A stretch of DNA of 64,000 nucleotides from Gautieria morchelliformis (Eukaryota > Basidiomycota > Agaricomycetes > Gomphales > Gomphaceae). The position numbers and the translations under genes are program-made. Positions 10,265-20,106 of the stretch are shown piece by piece. Location of the stretch: NCBI GenBank assembly GCA_015179125.1, contig WHVA01000187.1, positions 1-64,000 on the forward strand, read 5' to 3'. Under the pieces are notes generated by a model. That model did no database searches. It was not told where the DNA came from and saw only the letters and a program-made list of their open reading frames with translations. Numbering within the stretch: position 1 is the stretch's first letter; each line of letters starts with the position of its first letter.

Positions 10265-11420
10265 TTATATTTTCCGTGACACGTCTAGAATAAACGTACA
10301 CTTTTCTATGCCACCATATGCACCTGCTGCCATCGCTTGGAATTGCCTAGGCGTTTTTGAGCCTGGGTCGAGCTGCTCAGCATCTGGCAGGCTCAACACT
10401 GTCTCTTGCATCTCAACGAGCTGACAGAGAACATTAAGGAGTTTGGAAACACCTGTGAGCATCTGGTGGTTGAGTGACTTGGGGAAAACTAGGACAATAG
10501 CAGCACACCCTATTGCTACGGATGCTGCCGTAGAGATAAGGAAAGAACTTAGAATCGTGTAATTTGCGGCTGGGAACAGAGGGCCATAGCTCTGGAGCCA
10601 ATAAATAAGCCACTTCATCATGTGAACCGCACAACAGCAGGCTTACACGGATGATATCTAAAAAGATAGTTCTTCGAATGATCAGTTTGGATGTTCAGGT
10701 GATAAATCAATTAAATTTACCCAAAGACAGTTTTTTGAAATACGCGTGCGAGAGTCTGAAGAAGAAGCATCCGATGGCAAGAAAGATGCCGTAAACGATA
10801 CTGGAGCTGGAATAGACATTTACAAACGATGCCTCAAGCGCATTTATCAAAAAATGGACCTTGTATCCAAGAATCTTCCTTAAAAAACCTCTAGGTTAAA
10901 CTTTTCATTGGGGTTTGCAGCTGTTGCAGCGCTGTCTTGAAATTCGGCTTAATCGTCGTTCTTGTGAATGCGGGTCACAGGGTATGCACATTTTCGTTGC
11001 CTGCTCGAGCTCGGATAACAGAAGAACTTGGTTTCGACGGTGAGAGCTACCTTCATCGCAGCGCACCCCCATGCCCAGCCGAGAAGGGAACCCAAGATCA
11101 GGATAGCCATGGCGTAAAAGTCGACTTGTACAGGCAAGGCAGGCTGGAGCATTATGGTTGACATGCATGCAAAGAAGGTGCCACCTAAGTCAAAACCCTT
11201 AGTACGGGTTGATACAAGGTGGATTACATGTCCTGGAGATCTTAATTCACGCGACGCCGAAGGTGTTAAGGGAATGGTTTGGAATGATGAGTAAGAACGC
11301 TGCCCATGCAGCTAGCCATGAACGAGCAAGGAATGGGTGAGATCTTGAGGTAGATGAGCTGCGGCGGGAACTACATATACTAATTTAAGCGAGCGGCGGA
11401 GCACAGCGAAGTAGCAGTAC
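10265..11420 (-). pseudogene. ArAE_2_N / 6-TM ER-transporter N-terminal fragment (BRE4-like)
   Basis: Exon-like segments on minus, in family order: ARSWLAAWAAFLLIIPNHSL (about 11345-11290); ACMSTIMLQPALPVQVDFYA then ILILGSLLGWAWGCAAMKVA (11185-11040); SIVYGIFLAIGCFFFRLSHA (about 10810-10750); and YGPLFPAANYTILSSFLIST then FPKSLNHQMLTGVSKLL (10620-10430). These match the N-terminal membrane domain (PF10337) of fungal aromatic-acid-exporter-type proteins. Several segments are separated by plausible 50-60 nt introns. No start codon is found, the frame stops at 10265, and the long C-terminal part of the usual roughly 1000-residue protein is absent. Probably a relic. Confidence 0.6.
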
Positions 11421-11815
11421 TCCTATTACTATCAACAATCATAACCGATTGCATGAGCTGCTACGCATCGCTGGCCATCCAGGCGGTGGCTCTGTCATAC
11501 AGCGGGAAAATACAGTAAGGGACAGTGCACCACAGTGCACTCTAACTATGTTTAAGTACTCAATGGTGACCATTGGAGCCCGTTGCGGCTTACAATAGTG
11601 ACCTGATTGGATGGGTGGTCACTGGTGAGCATGAGAACAGATCACCGAGGGCGACTACACTTCACCGGTGACCACCAGTGTACACCACTGGGTAGTGTTG
11701 GGGTGAGTATTGGCGATATAACTCCCAAATCCTGAGCCAGTCCCTCACCAGCAGGCCCAGCTTGGCTCAGGCGAAGCCCGGCTTGGGCCACGGCCTGTTG
11801 GTGGGGAACTAAACA
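11421..11815. other. Intergenic stretch, no gene recognised
   Basis: No supported reading frame. 11745-11790 contains a GGGCTT/GGCTTGGGCC-type island like those at 9625 and 13885. Confidence 0.3.
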
Positions 11816-12133
11816 TTGATGTTGTACCTCCAACAGCATGCGCACGCACAGCACCACCCGCAGCGGCTGCCACCGCTGCCACAACCACACCAGCATGCCC
11901 ACCTCACACACCCACAGCATACGCACACGCACACGCAGCTGCATGTGCATGCCCACACCTATGCCCACACCCATGCCCACACCCACACCCACCTGCACGC
12001 CCACGCGGAGGAGCAAGGCCCCTACCGCGAGGAGCGCATGCTGTTGTTGCTGCAGCTCCTCGCCTACCTCAGTGAGTACCCGCATATGCGTCAGGCGGCG
12101 CGCCGGTGTTCAGCCTGTCACATGCAGCACTGA
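11816..12133 (+). pseudogene. CAC-rich low-complexity tract ending in a MUB1/samB-like fragment
   Basis: 11830-12005 is made of CCCACA/CGCACA hexamers giving a His-Thr-rich frame. The same frame then reads EEQGPYREERMLLLLQLLAY and LSEYPHMRQA (12008-12100), which resembles a conserved block of fungal MUB1/samB proteins (MYND-finger proteins acting with a ubiquitin ligase). The frame stops at 12133 without the MYND finger. The family call rests on this one block. Confidence 0.35.
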
Positions 12134-12768
12134 GTTTGAAGGAAGAACTGATAGGGTTTTTCCTTCAAACTCAGACTACTAATTGGGTGACTGCATCATG
12201 TGATGATGCGTGAGTAACGCGCAGGGGCGGGGTTGCAGGGTGCATGTGTGAAGGAGAAGGCGGGAGGCATGGGTGGGGGCGGGACTTTCAAGGCACTGGT
12301 GGAATGGTGGGGTGTGTATGGGATCCTGCTTTGCTGGTCAAATAGGATGATTTCCATGTATTTTTGACATAGTGACCTTAAAATATAGCATACAGGTATT
12401 GCTATCATTGGGGATGAACTATTTAAAAACTTCCTCTAATTTCCTACCATTTTTCGCCATTTTTAATGAAGTATTTGGCTCAAAACACTTCTATTCTGTT
12501 GCAGCAGAGTTATGAATCCACATGTATCCACAACTCTGCTTATTCAAACTCTGACGCGCGCGAGCCCGAACTCGAGCCTGTGGACACTTACGCACCCACA
12601 AACTCTGGCCAACCTACCGGTTTGGACTCAGCACTCTGGAAATAGCAATTTATTCCCAAGCCTCCACAACACAGTTTCAATACAAACTTAGCCCAACCTA
12701 TGCTACCATAGCAACAAGGCTATGCTAGGCTGTGCTGTCCCATGATTACACTCCTAAATAGAATTAGG
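12134..12768. other. Intergenic stretch, no gene recognised
   Basis: Short frames only. Nothing recognisable; 12430-12500 is AT-rich. Confidence 0.3.
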
Positions 12769-13232
12769 GTCATGACTCAGTGCCTGACTCGGCCCATGAC
12801 TCATGCTTGGACTCTGGCGTATCATTGGCTGAGTGCCCTCTTACCAATGAAAGGCTGTGTTGAGCTAATCCTCTTTAAGAATAAGGGTGTATCTTATTCT
12901 TAGATGTGACTCATGCCTGACTCACTACCCCATTTCTGCTTGACTCAGTGCATGACTCACTCCCTGATCGTGGGCTGCGATTGGTCAACACGAGTTCTGA
13001 CTCATTACCCTTTTTCACTTTGACTCACTACCCCATTTCTGCGTGACTCAGTGAATGACTCACTCCCTAATCATGAACCGCGATTGGCCAACACATGCTC
13101 TGACTCACTACCCTTTTTCTCTCTGACTCACTACCCCATTTCTGCATGACTCAGTGCATGACTCACACCCTAATCGTGAACTGCGATTGGCCAACACATG
13201 CTCTGACTCACTACCCTATTTCTTCATGACTC
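12769..13232. promoter_or_regulatory. Array of about 16 TGACTCA motifs
   Basis: Perfect TGACTCA heptamers occur about 16 times here, at or near 12771, 12796, 12907, 12918, 12941, 12954, 12999, 13021, 13044, 13056, 13101, 13124, 13147, 13159, 13204 and 13225. This is the known Gcn4/AP-1 (bZIP) consensus. Reverse CCAAT boxes (GCGATTGGYCAAC) sit between clusters. A TATAAAAGG box follows at 13264, so the array looks like an upstream activating region, possibly of a degraded LTR. Binding is inferred. Confidence 0.6.
12919..13227. repeat. 103-bp tandem repeat, three copies
   Basis: Units start at 12919, 13022 and 13125 (GACTCACTACCCCATTTCTG). Each holds four or five TGACTCA/T motifs and one reverse CCAAT box. 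A few substitutions separate the copies. Confidence 0.85.
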
Positions 13233-13263
13233 ATGCTAATCTATTAATAGATAGTAGATACAA

Positions 13264-13273
13264 TATAAAAGGA
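13264..13273 (+). promoter_or_regulatory. TATA box after the TGACTCA array
   Basis: TATAAAAGGA lies 30-40 bp after the last TGACTCA motif. No open reading frame of note follows for 480 bp, consistent with an LTR or a non-coding transcript. Confidence 0.45.
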
Positions 13274-14934
13274 GGCCTTACTGCCCACCTTTCATCAGCC
13301 AATACATCAACATCTTCTATCCACGTACCTCGTGTGACTTGCCAAGCTAGCACAGCTTACTAAGCTGCTAACCCCACCTAGGGTTATTACACTTACTTAG
13401 TGTATTAATTCTCAGTTAAGTAGTTGCGTTTTTACTTAGCCACCTGGACTAACACTCCAGGTGAAATTCTGCAGAGTGAGTCTGACAATCAATTTCCTTG
13501 TCAATTAGCTCTCCAATACCCGAGACAAACTGATCAGTGACTTTCCTGTTCAGTGACTTTCACAAGTCACTTCTTAAACCCTAGTCGCTCGTTTATTGCA
13601 GTGCATTGACGTTAATCGGGTCAGTCCACTTACAAACTCTCCTGTGAAGCCATTCCTATCTTTTTGGAATACTTGGACCCTGATAGTCGTCCTCGAACCT
13701 ACAGACTAATAGTTTGTTATTCATTATGCCAGTAGTGTTTAATATTCTTGCAGTTTCATATACAACACGTTCTGATAGACCAAAGTGTTAGCTCTGACAC
13801 CAAAGTCTTGAAGGGTTCCAAAACAGGGTGGAAGGAGAAGGAGAAGCGGTGGGCGGCGGCGGCGGGCGCCTATGAGGCCATGGCTTCAGGGCTTGGCTTG
13901 GGCTTGTCAAAACTTGAGCCAGGCCCGGAAGCCCGGCGCACCAATGGCTTGGGCCTGGCCGAGCACGGGCCTTTTGGCCTGGGCCGGGCCATGCCCATCA
14001 CTATGCAGGAAGCGCGACTATCTAAAGTTCCGATGAAATGGAACTTGAGTCCCAGTGAAAACTGACTCTGGCCAGATAGGGTGAGATATGGCAGCCGAAT
14101 GACTTCCTGCACTTGCCAGACGTCGCCAGATAATTGAGCCTATACCAACGGTTGAATCGCAGATTTGCTTCAAGGGCTGGTCAGATCTGGCGCACCATAT
14201 GCATTAGTATTTCCAGTATAGGCCCTTATGGCAAGCTCTGGTCTCAGTTTAATAGTTGAAAATATAGTATATTTTCATATAGTCCTAGATACATTAGACT
14301 GGAAAGGTCAACTAGAAGCTAAGCTACCTGCTGCCTACCGCTATCCCATATCCGTACATTGCCAAGTCGCACTGCAACAAGGAGAAATGGAGGCAGGGAA
14401 AGGAGGTGGGAAAGGCAAGGGAAAACATCAGTATAATATGTATATATGCACCATGCTTTTAATGCACCACACGAACATATGCAAATGCAATGCGCCTGAT
14501 GATGAGGCCTGACTCTGAGTCATTGCACCTCATCCTGAGGATGGGTGGCATCTGCAGCGGAGGCATACAGTGTGAGTAAGAATGCACAGGGGTGCTATAA
14601 ATGTGCTGCTGCTCACCATCCAACGTGGGATACTTTGTATTACTGCTGAGGCTGCTGAGCTAAGAGATACACATCAGGAATATACACGAGATCATGGAGA
14701 GTACTAGACACAACGACAATGTCAAGCAAACAGCGACTTTGCATGTAGCAGACCAGTGATGGCAGTGGTGTGGTGACATGGAGAGGGGGGAACCGGATAC
14801 AAACTTGACCTGTGAACTGTTATATATGCTGTGCATTGGGGTTTGGGGTTTGGAGTTGGCCAGCTGAGCTTGAAATAACTTGCACATGGAAACACAAGTA
14901 AAACAGAGGATCAGTGCCCCACCACCCAAAAACC
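13274..14934. other. Non-coding stretch with a GGGCTTGGGC island
   Basis: 13885-13995 holds repeated GGCTTGGGCTTG, GGGCCTGG and GGCCTGGGCCGGGCC motifs. Short frames over this island are compositional. At 14660-14929 minus, a stretch reading VKFVSGSPLSM may be a further decayed Tup1-like blade but is too weak to call. Nothing else recognised. Confidence 0.35.
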
Positions 14935-15473
14935 GAAACAGCCACTCATGTCCGCTGGCTCTGTAATCGACAGTGTCCTATGCCTCCTGCTCTCCATATC
15001 CCATATACGTGCTGTCTGTCTCTGTGCATCAGCATCAGAATTCCGCAGTGGCTGTCACTGTGGTAGCATGGCAGCAGGACCATGCACCTTATCCACCGAC
15101 CGAGGCATGATAAGCCACCCATGGCACGAAGCGTCAAGCAAGTAGATCTCCTGCTTGAACACTGTGCAGATGTGCTTCTTTGCAATGTGCCAGATATGCA
15201 TGAGATGCAGGTAAAATGCCAAAAAAAAAAACAAAAGGCAAGGGGGTCAGCGCTGAAAGCAAAGTCAGTGCCCAGTGACGTGCTGCATCACGTCACACCA
15301 CTCAACCATATTTGTTTATCCTCTGCCACTGTGGGGAGGAGCTTCCCATTGGGGCTGAAGCACAGGCTGTGGATGTTCAGGTCCCAGTGCCATGGTGAAA
15401 CAGCAGGACTCATGCACTCATGGCTGTGGTGTGATGACAGCGCCACTGCACCCTGGCACCAAGCCTCAGGCAA
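14935..15473 (-). pseudogene. Tup1-like WD40 corepressor relic
   Basis: Three blocks on minus, in Tup1 order though in different frames: WDLNIHSLCFSPNGKLLPTV with AEDKQI (about 15395-15305), FKQEIYLLDASCHGWLIMPR (about 15160-15095) and TARIWDMESRRHRTLSITEP (about 15010-14950). They match the Tup1 propeller blocks [40 protein letters not shown] and TARIWDMESG. Stops, a missing stretch after DKVHGPAA and replaced Asp/Gly residues show decay. Known Tup1 proteins are general transcriptional corepressors in the nucleus. A processed copy is possible; introns are not evident. Confidence 0.55.
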
Positions 15474-16130
15474 GCCACCATAATTATATTAAACATCCAA
15501 TGCACATGACTGCCTCCGCATCTGGTGCATCCCTGGGGCTTGAAAAGTTAAAACCCCGGGCCTGCAGGACACACAAGCATTGCAGCGGCATGCCTGCATG
15601 GCCACCAGAAATGTGGAATCGGTGAACCGGTTTTCAAGTTTCAAGCTTCAAGCTTACAGTAAGCTTCAGTATTGGAATCTCTGTGATGCTACTTACAGCG
15701 CCCAGAGTCATCTATCATGGTATGGGGGCGAGCTCCTCAATTTCATTTTTGGAGCTGTTGATGACCACATGAGGCATTGGGATTTAGAGTGTGAGGATAG
15801 GTGGAGGGATGAAAAACAGTTGAGAAAATTTTTGACTAATTCAAAATTTTTTTGTAACTACAGTTCACTCTTTTGGACTTCACAAACAAATGATCCACAA
15901 TGGTGCCCAAAAGCCTGGGCTTACATAAGGGATGGGCTCAGGCCCAGTGAGAATCAACCCGTATTACCTTGCTCAGCAAGGTCTTCTCCCAGGTGCAAAA
16001 TGCCGCCAGGATTCGTGACATGTTCATGTTCGTATACCTAATATCCGTCTTCAACGCTTCTGTCTGGTATATCCCGGCGAGAAATCCGCGGCGATGTCCG
16101 ATATCAACCCACAACCGAGAGCGTCCGAGC
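15474..16130. other. Uncertain plus-strand frame, otherwise empty
   Basis: A 153-codon plus frame (15580-16041) contains WRDEKQLRKFLTNSKFF and ENQPVLPCSARSS. Another (15969-16157) contains LSKVFSQVQNAARIRDMFMF. Neither is recognised and composition is ordinary. 15905-15955 carries GCCTGGGC-type motifs. Confidence 0.25.
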
Positions 16131-16135
16131 TACAA

Positions 16136-16159
16136 GTCTATGGACCAAGGTCCATAGAC
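16136..16159. repeat. 24-bp palindrome GTCTATGGACC/GGTCCATAGAC
   Basis: GTCTATGGACC and GGTCCATAGAC are perfect 11-bp inverted repeats separated by AA. It belongs to the same GTCYATRGAC series as 7976, 9562 and 51649. Confidence 0.85.
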
Positions 16160-16263
16160 CTTTGGACCTGGTCCGCTATGGGCACTGTTGCTGAGCCGGC
16201 AAGATAACTTTATGGCACGTGACCCTACTGAGATAAGGCTAAGTAGGATGAGTTGTCCTTAGC

Positions 16264-16571
16264 TCACTTCATTAAAATATCACAAGAGTACCCTTTGTTG
16301 TTCCATAAGTTGCATATATCAGACATCCTACTTGTCAAGGTGTCAGGGTGGCAGCTGTGCTTGAAACCATAGAGCCGGAGGGAAACGAGGACGGCAGGGG
16401 AACTAGAGTGGGAATCGGCAGGGATGGGCCTGGGACTTGCATGCTTGACTGGCTTGTGCAGCAGTTGCAGCATCAGCATCATCCTGCCATTGTGCAATGC
16501 CCAATTCCTTCTGTTTTGTTTCCTCCAGCTCTCTACGTCTTGCGTCATCCCTCTGTCGCTGATACTTGAGT
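16264..16571 (-). pseudogene. Downstream piece of a coiled-coil gene split by elements 1 and 2
   Basis: If element 1 is removed and one TSD kept, the minus strand at 22740-22704 joins 16566-16500 in one frame: KETALKWKMEELKYQRQRDD then ARRRELEETEGIG, a charged coiled coil. The frame soon ends. The upstream parts lie at 22709-23215 and, beyond element 2, at about 51073-51120. The host gene family is unknown. Confidence 0.45.
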
Positions 16572-17049
16572 TGTCAGGGGACACCCTGTTTTCCATTTCC
16601 AGTTCCGACACCACACCCAGTTCCGACTCCATTTCCGACTCCGCTTCCGGTTCCGATTCCATCTCCGCATCCGCTTTCGGGAACGATTCCGCTTCTGGGA
16701 GAACTTCCACCAGTTCCGTTCGCCTTGCCAGTTCCACTCCAATTTCCGACTTCCGCCCCGGAACAGTGTCGGAAATCAAGCGACTCGCATAATAGGTGGC
16801 ATCAAGGGTCGATCAAGGGTCAGGGGGATGCAGGGTTGATGGCGGGTGCCAAGCGTTGTCCCTGGCTGCGCAGCGTAGTATAATACGGGCTCGCTGACAT
16901 TGGGGGTCCTTAGACTTTCTCTTTGGATTTCCCCTTGTCAGGTGAGAACCCCTCTCTTGTATGCTCTGTTCATTTATACATACTTTGGATTTCCCCTTGT
17001 CAGTTGTGTGGTAGTGTGATCTCCACGACTAGCCAGGGTTTCCCTTACA
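16572..17049 (+). repeat. Element 1 5' LTR
   Basis: 478 bp, TG...CA ends. U3 is rich in TTCCG pentamers and stays open in the frame that forms the pol tail at the other end. TAGTATAATA near 16876 is a likely TATA box. Confidence 0.95.
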
Positions 17050-17235
17050 GCAGAAAAGTCTCTCCCCTAGAGGACCGGTGGTCGTACTGCGCGTTGCATT
17101 CGCCATAGGTGCGTTCGGAATCGGAGACAGCGACTCGGAGATCGCAACCTCTTCCGCACATACAGCGTACGACAGCCCCTCTTCTTACGTCGAGCTCCCA
17201 ACCCGGAAATCCCGTCCCATATTTCTCCTTCCAAC

Positions 17236-18411
17236 ATGGATCCGGACGATCGTCTTCGGAATATGGAGGAGGAATTGACGCGGAACCGGATGAAGACCGA
17301 CGCGATTGAAACAGCCTTACAAGCGATTTTGGCTAAGTTAGATATTCCACAAGGTGGTGGAAATGAAATGCTGGATGATCCGGATTTCGGAAAAGCGGAA
17401 CTAGCGGAAAAGAGGATGTCCGCGAAGTTAGCAAAGGTCAAACCCGCAACTCCGGCGGACTTTGACGGAGATCGGGAGAAGGGACGCGCATTCTTCAACA
17501 CATGCAGCATCTACTTCGCAATTGTCGGAGACCTCTTTCCGAATGACCAGGCTCGGATTCACTGGACGTTGTCCTTTTTCAAATCGGACCGTGCAGCCCG
17601 TTTTGCAAACAAGGTGATCCGACATGAAGCAAAGGGCAAGGGGAACTACTTCCGGGACTGGGACGCGTTCGAGAAAACATTTTCCGACCAGTTCTGCCCG
17701 AAAAACGAGCAGCTCACAGCCCTTACAAAGCTCAAGGGGACGAGCTGGTACCAGGCCAAAGATCCGGTCGATGACTACATCGATCGCTTCCAGGAGCTCA
17801 TCGACCTTGCGGAATATGACGACGACAAGACGATCGTCATCAAATTCCGACGAGACTTGATCCGACGCTCCAGAACCAAGTTGCGCTGCTTGGGGATGGA
17901 GCTCCGGATTTTGATGACCCGGAAGGGTGGTACCAAGCTGCGCAGAAGGTTTCTCGGAACAGGGAGGCAAATGAGGCCTTCGTGGAGACGAGTCGGAACA
18001 CGACACGCAGTTCCGCTCGTCCTACTCAACCTGTGCCAAAACCCGGAAGCGCATTCATTCCCACACGGAAATTATTTCCGATGCTTGCTCCGCCTGCTCC
18101 TATTAGGAACCATAGCCCTCCTCCCTCGAAGAGTGGCCCTGCCCCGATGGATGTTGACCGCATGCGCGGAAAAGGCCACGGAACTATCACCTGCTTCCGC
18201 TGCCGACAACCAGGCCACTACGCTCGCGAGTGCCCCCAAGCCTTTGATATCCGGCTTATGACCACAGAGGAGAAACTCGAGATCCTTCCAGAGTTCCTCG
18301 CGCTTGCAGACATAAACGGAGTGCCCACTGCGGAAGAGCTTTCCGAAAATGCGGAACATGGTCTACCGGAAGCGGAAGATGCGTCGGATTTTGTGACACG
18401 CAGCGGGTGAG
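17236..18411 (+). pseudogene. Element 1 gag with CCHC knuckle, frameshifted
   Basis: Starts MDPDDRLRNMEEELTRNRMK and contains the retrotransposon gag (capsid) core FFKSDRAARFANKVI and YIDRFQELIDLAEYDDDKT. A one-base loss near 17850 moves the true frame: TRLDPTLQNQVALLGDGAPD continues in another register, reached again in the frame ending at 18408. A canonical knuckle CFRCRQPGHYAREC lies at about 18195-18235. The gag product forms the virus-like particle and packages element RNA in the cytoplasm. Confidence 0.9.
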
Positions 18412-19373
18412 ATGTGTGCCCCTGCTGCCTGTACATAACCGGTTTGCCTGTCTTGAAGTAGAGAATGAAAAGCCCCCACTCCCCTCACTTCGTACAGACC
18501 CACCGGATAAAGTCACACAAAAACCAAATCTGACACCCCATCCATCCCGCATCCGCCCTTGGGAGAGACGCCTTCCGAAGCGCTATGTTGTTGCTGCCAC
18601 CCCTGGCCCAAGTCACTAGTCATTAAGGTGGAGATCCAGACGACAGATACGGCGGAAGTCAAATCCGGACCCGCCTTGTCGATTGCGGGGCCACTGGTCA
18701 GTTTATGGACCGGGACTATGTGGAACGGAACCGACTGACCACGCGGAAGTTGCAACGTGCAATCCCGGTGTTCAATGTGGATGGAAGCCCCAATGAGGCA
18801 GGGTCCATCACGGAGATAGTAGACACAATTCTCCGCTACGATGGACACTCAGAACGCACTTCCTTTGGAGTCACCAGCCTGGGGAAGCAGGACATCATCC
18901 TCGGGTTTACCTGGCTTCAGGAGCACAACCCGGAGATCAATTGGCAGACTCGGAAGGTACTGATGAGTCGATGTCCAGCCAAGTGTCACATGTGCAGGTC
19001 GGAACTGCGGAAGGAGCGCCAGGAGCAGCGGAAGACCGAACGGCTCATACAGACATGTCGTTCTGGCCCCCATCCACTGCTTGCAGAAGAAGACTCGGAA
19101 GCGGAATTTGAACCGGATCCCACTTCCGATTCCGATTCCGATTCCGACGTCATCCGACTCGGCCCGGAAGACATTCTGGCGGAAGGGGAGCGCTTGCTGT
19201 ACGTAAACCTTCCGCCGGAAGCGGAACACATCCGCGCCACCGGAAATATTTCGCAACGCCTTGCTGAAGCCTCCAAGAGGCATGATAGAGTAGAGGCGGA
19301 AATTCCGGAGTACCTGCGAGAGTTCGAGGACGTCTTTCCAAGGAGTCGTTTGATACCCTGCCTCCACGGAAGC
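18412..19373 (+). pseudogene. Element 1 retropepsin region
   Basis: VDCGATGQFMD (about 18675-18710) is the aspartic protease active site (D-x-G-A-T; Cys at x is a tolerated variant). It is followed by DIILGFTWLQEHNPEINW, the usual second strand/flap region before RT. A Glu/Asp/Ser-rich linker (19090-19330) contains a Ser-Asp run from repeated TTCCGA. At least one frameshift lies between 18411 and 18670. Confidence 0.8.
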
Positions 19374-20106
19374 TGTGGGACCACGCCATCGAGTTGGAGC
19401 CTGGGTCAAAGCCCACCAACTGCAAGGTCTACCCGCTGTCACCCAAGGAGCAGGTAGAGCTCGATGCGTTCCTTGCGGAAAACCTCCGTACAGGGAGGAT
19501 CCGCCCCTCCAAGTCACCCATGGCATCTCCGGTGTTCTTCATCAAGAAGAAGGATGGCTCGCTCAGACTTGTGCAGGACTACCGGGCCTTGAATGCGATC
19601 ACGATCAAGAACCGGTACCCCCATTCCACTCATTTCCGAACTGATCACACAACTCCGCGGGGCGAGGTACTTCACTAACCTGGATGTCCGCTGGGCTTCA
19701 ACAATGTCCGGATCCGGGAGGGAGACGAGTGGAAGGCCGCATTCCACACCAATCGAGGACTCTTTGAGCCACAGGTCATGTTCTTTGGCCTCACCAACAG
19801 TCCCGCCACATTCCAGACGATGATGAATGACATTTTCCGTGACATGATAGCAGAAGGGGTTGTCTGCGTCTACCTCGATGACATCCTCATTTTCACGAAA
19901 ACAATGTCCGAACATCGGGAAGTCGTGCGGAGAGTGCTGGAACGGCTCCGGGAGTACAACCTGTGTCTCAAGCCGGAAAAGTGCGAATTTGAGCGGACGC
20001 GGATAGAGTATCTTGGGGTGATTGTGTCGGAAGGAAAGGTGGAAATGGACCCAGTCAAAGTTTCCGGTGTATCGGATTGGCCCGTGCCGCGAAACAAGAA
20101 GGAGGT
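19374..20106 (+). pseudogene. Element 1 reverse transcriptase, frameshifted and internally deleted
   Basis: RT motifs in order: [56 protein letters not shown] and the catalytic VYLDDILIF (about 19868-19892). Frame changes near 19630 and 19740 separate them. After VPRNKKEVG the sequence jumps to WRWGEPEQTSFDKLK; the usual roughly 35 residues (FLGFVNFYRRFI... to the thumb) are missing, so this copy would not yield a normal RT. Confidence 0.9.

Noticed and set aside
13748..14112. Plus and minus ORFs over 13.75-14.1 kb
   Set aside because: Their length comes from the GGGCTTGGGC-type island; no protein-like features outside it.
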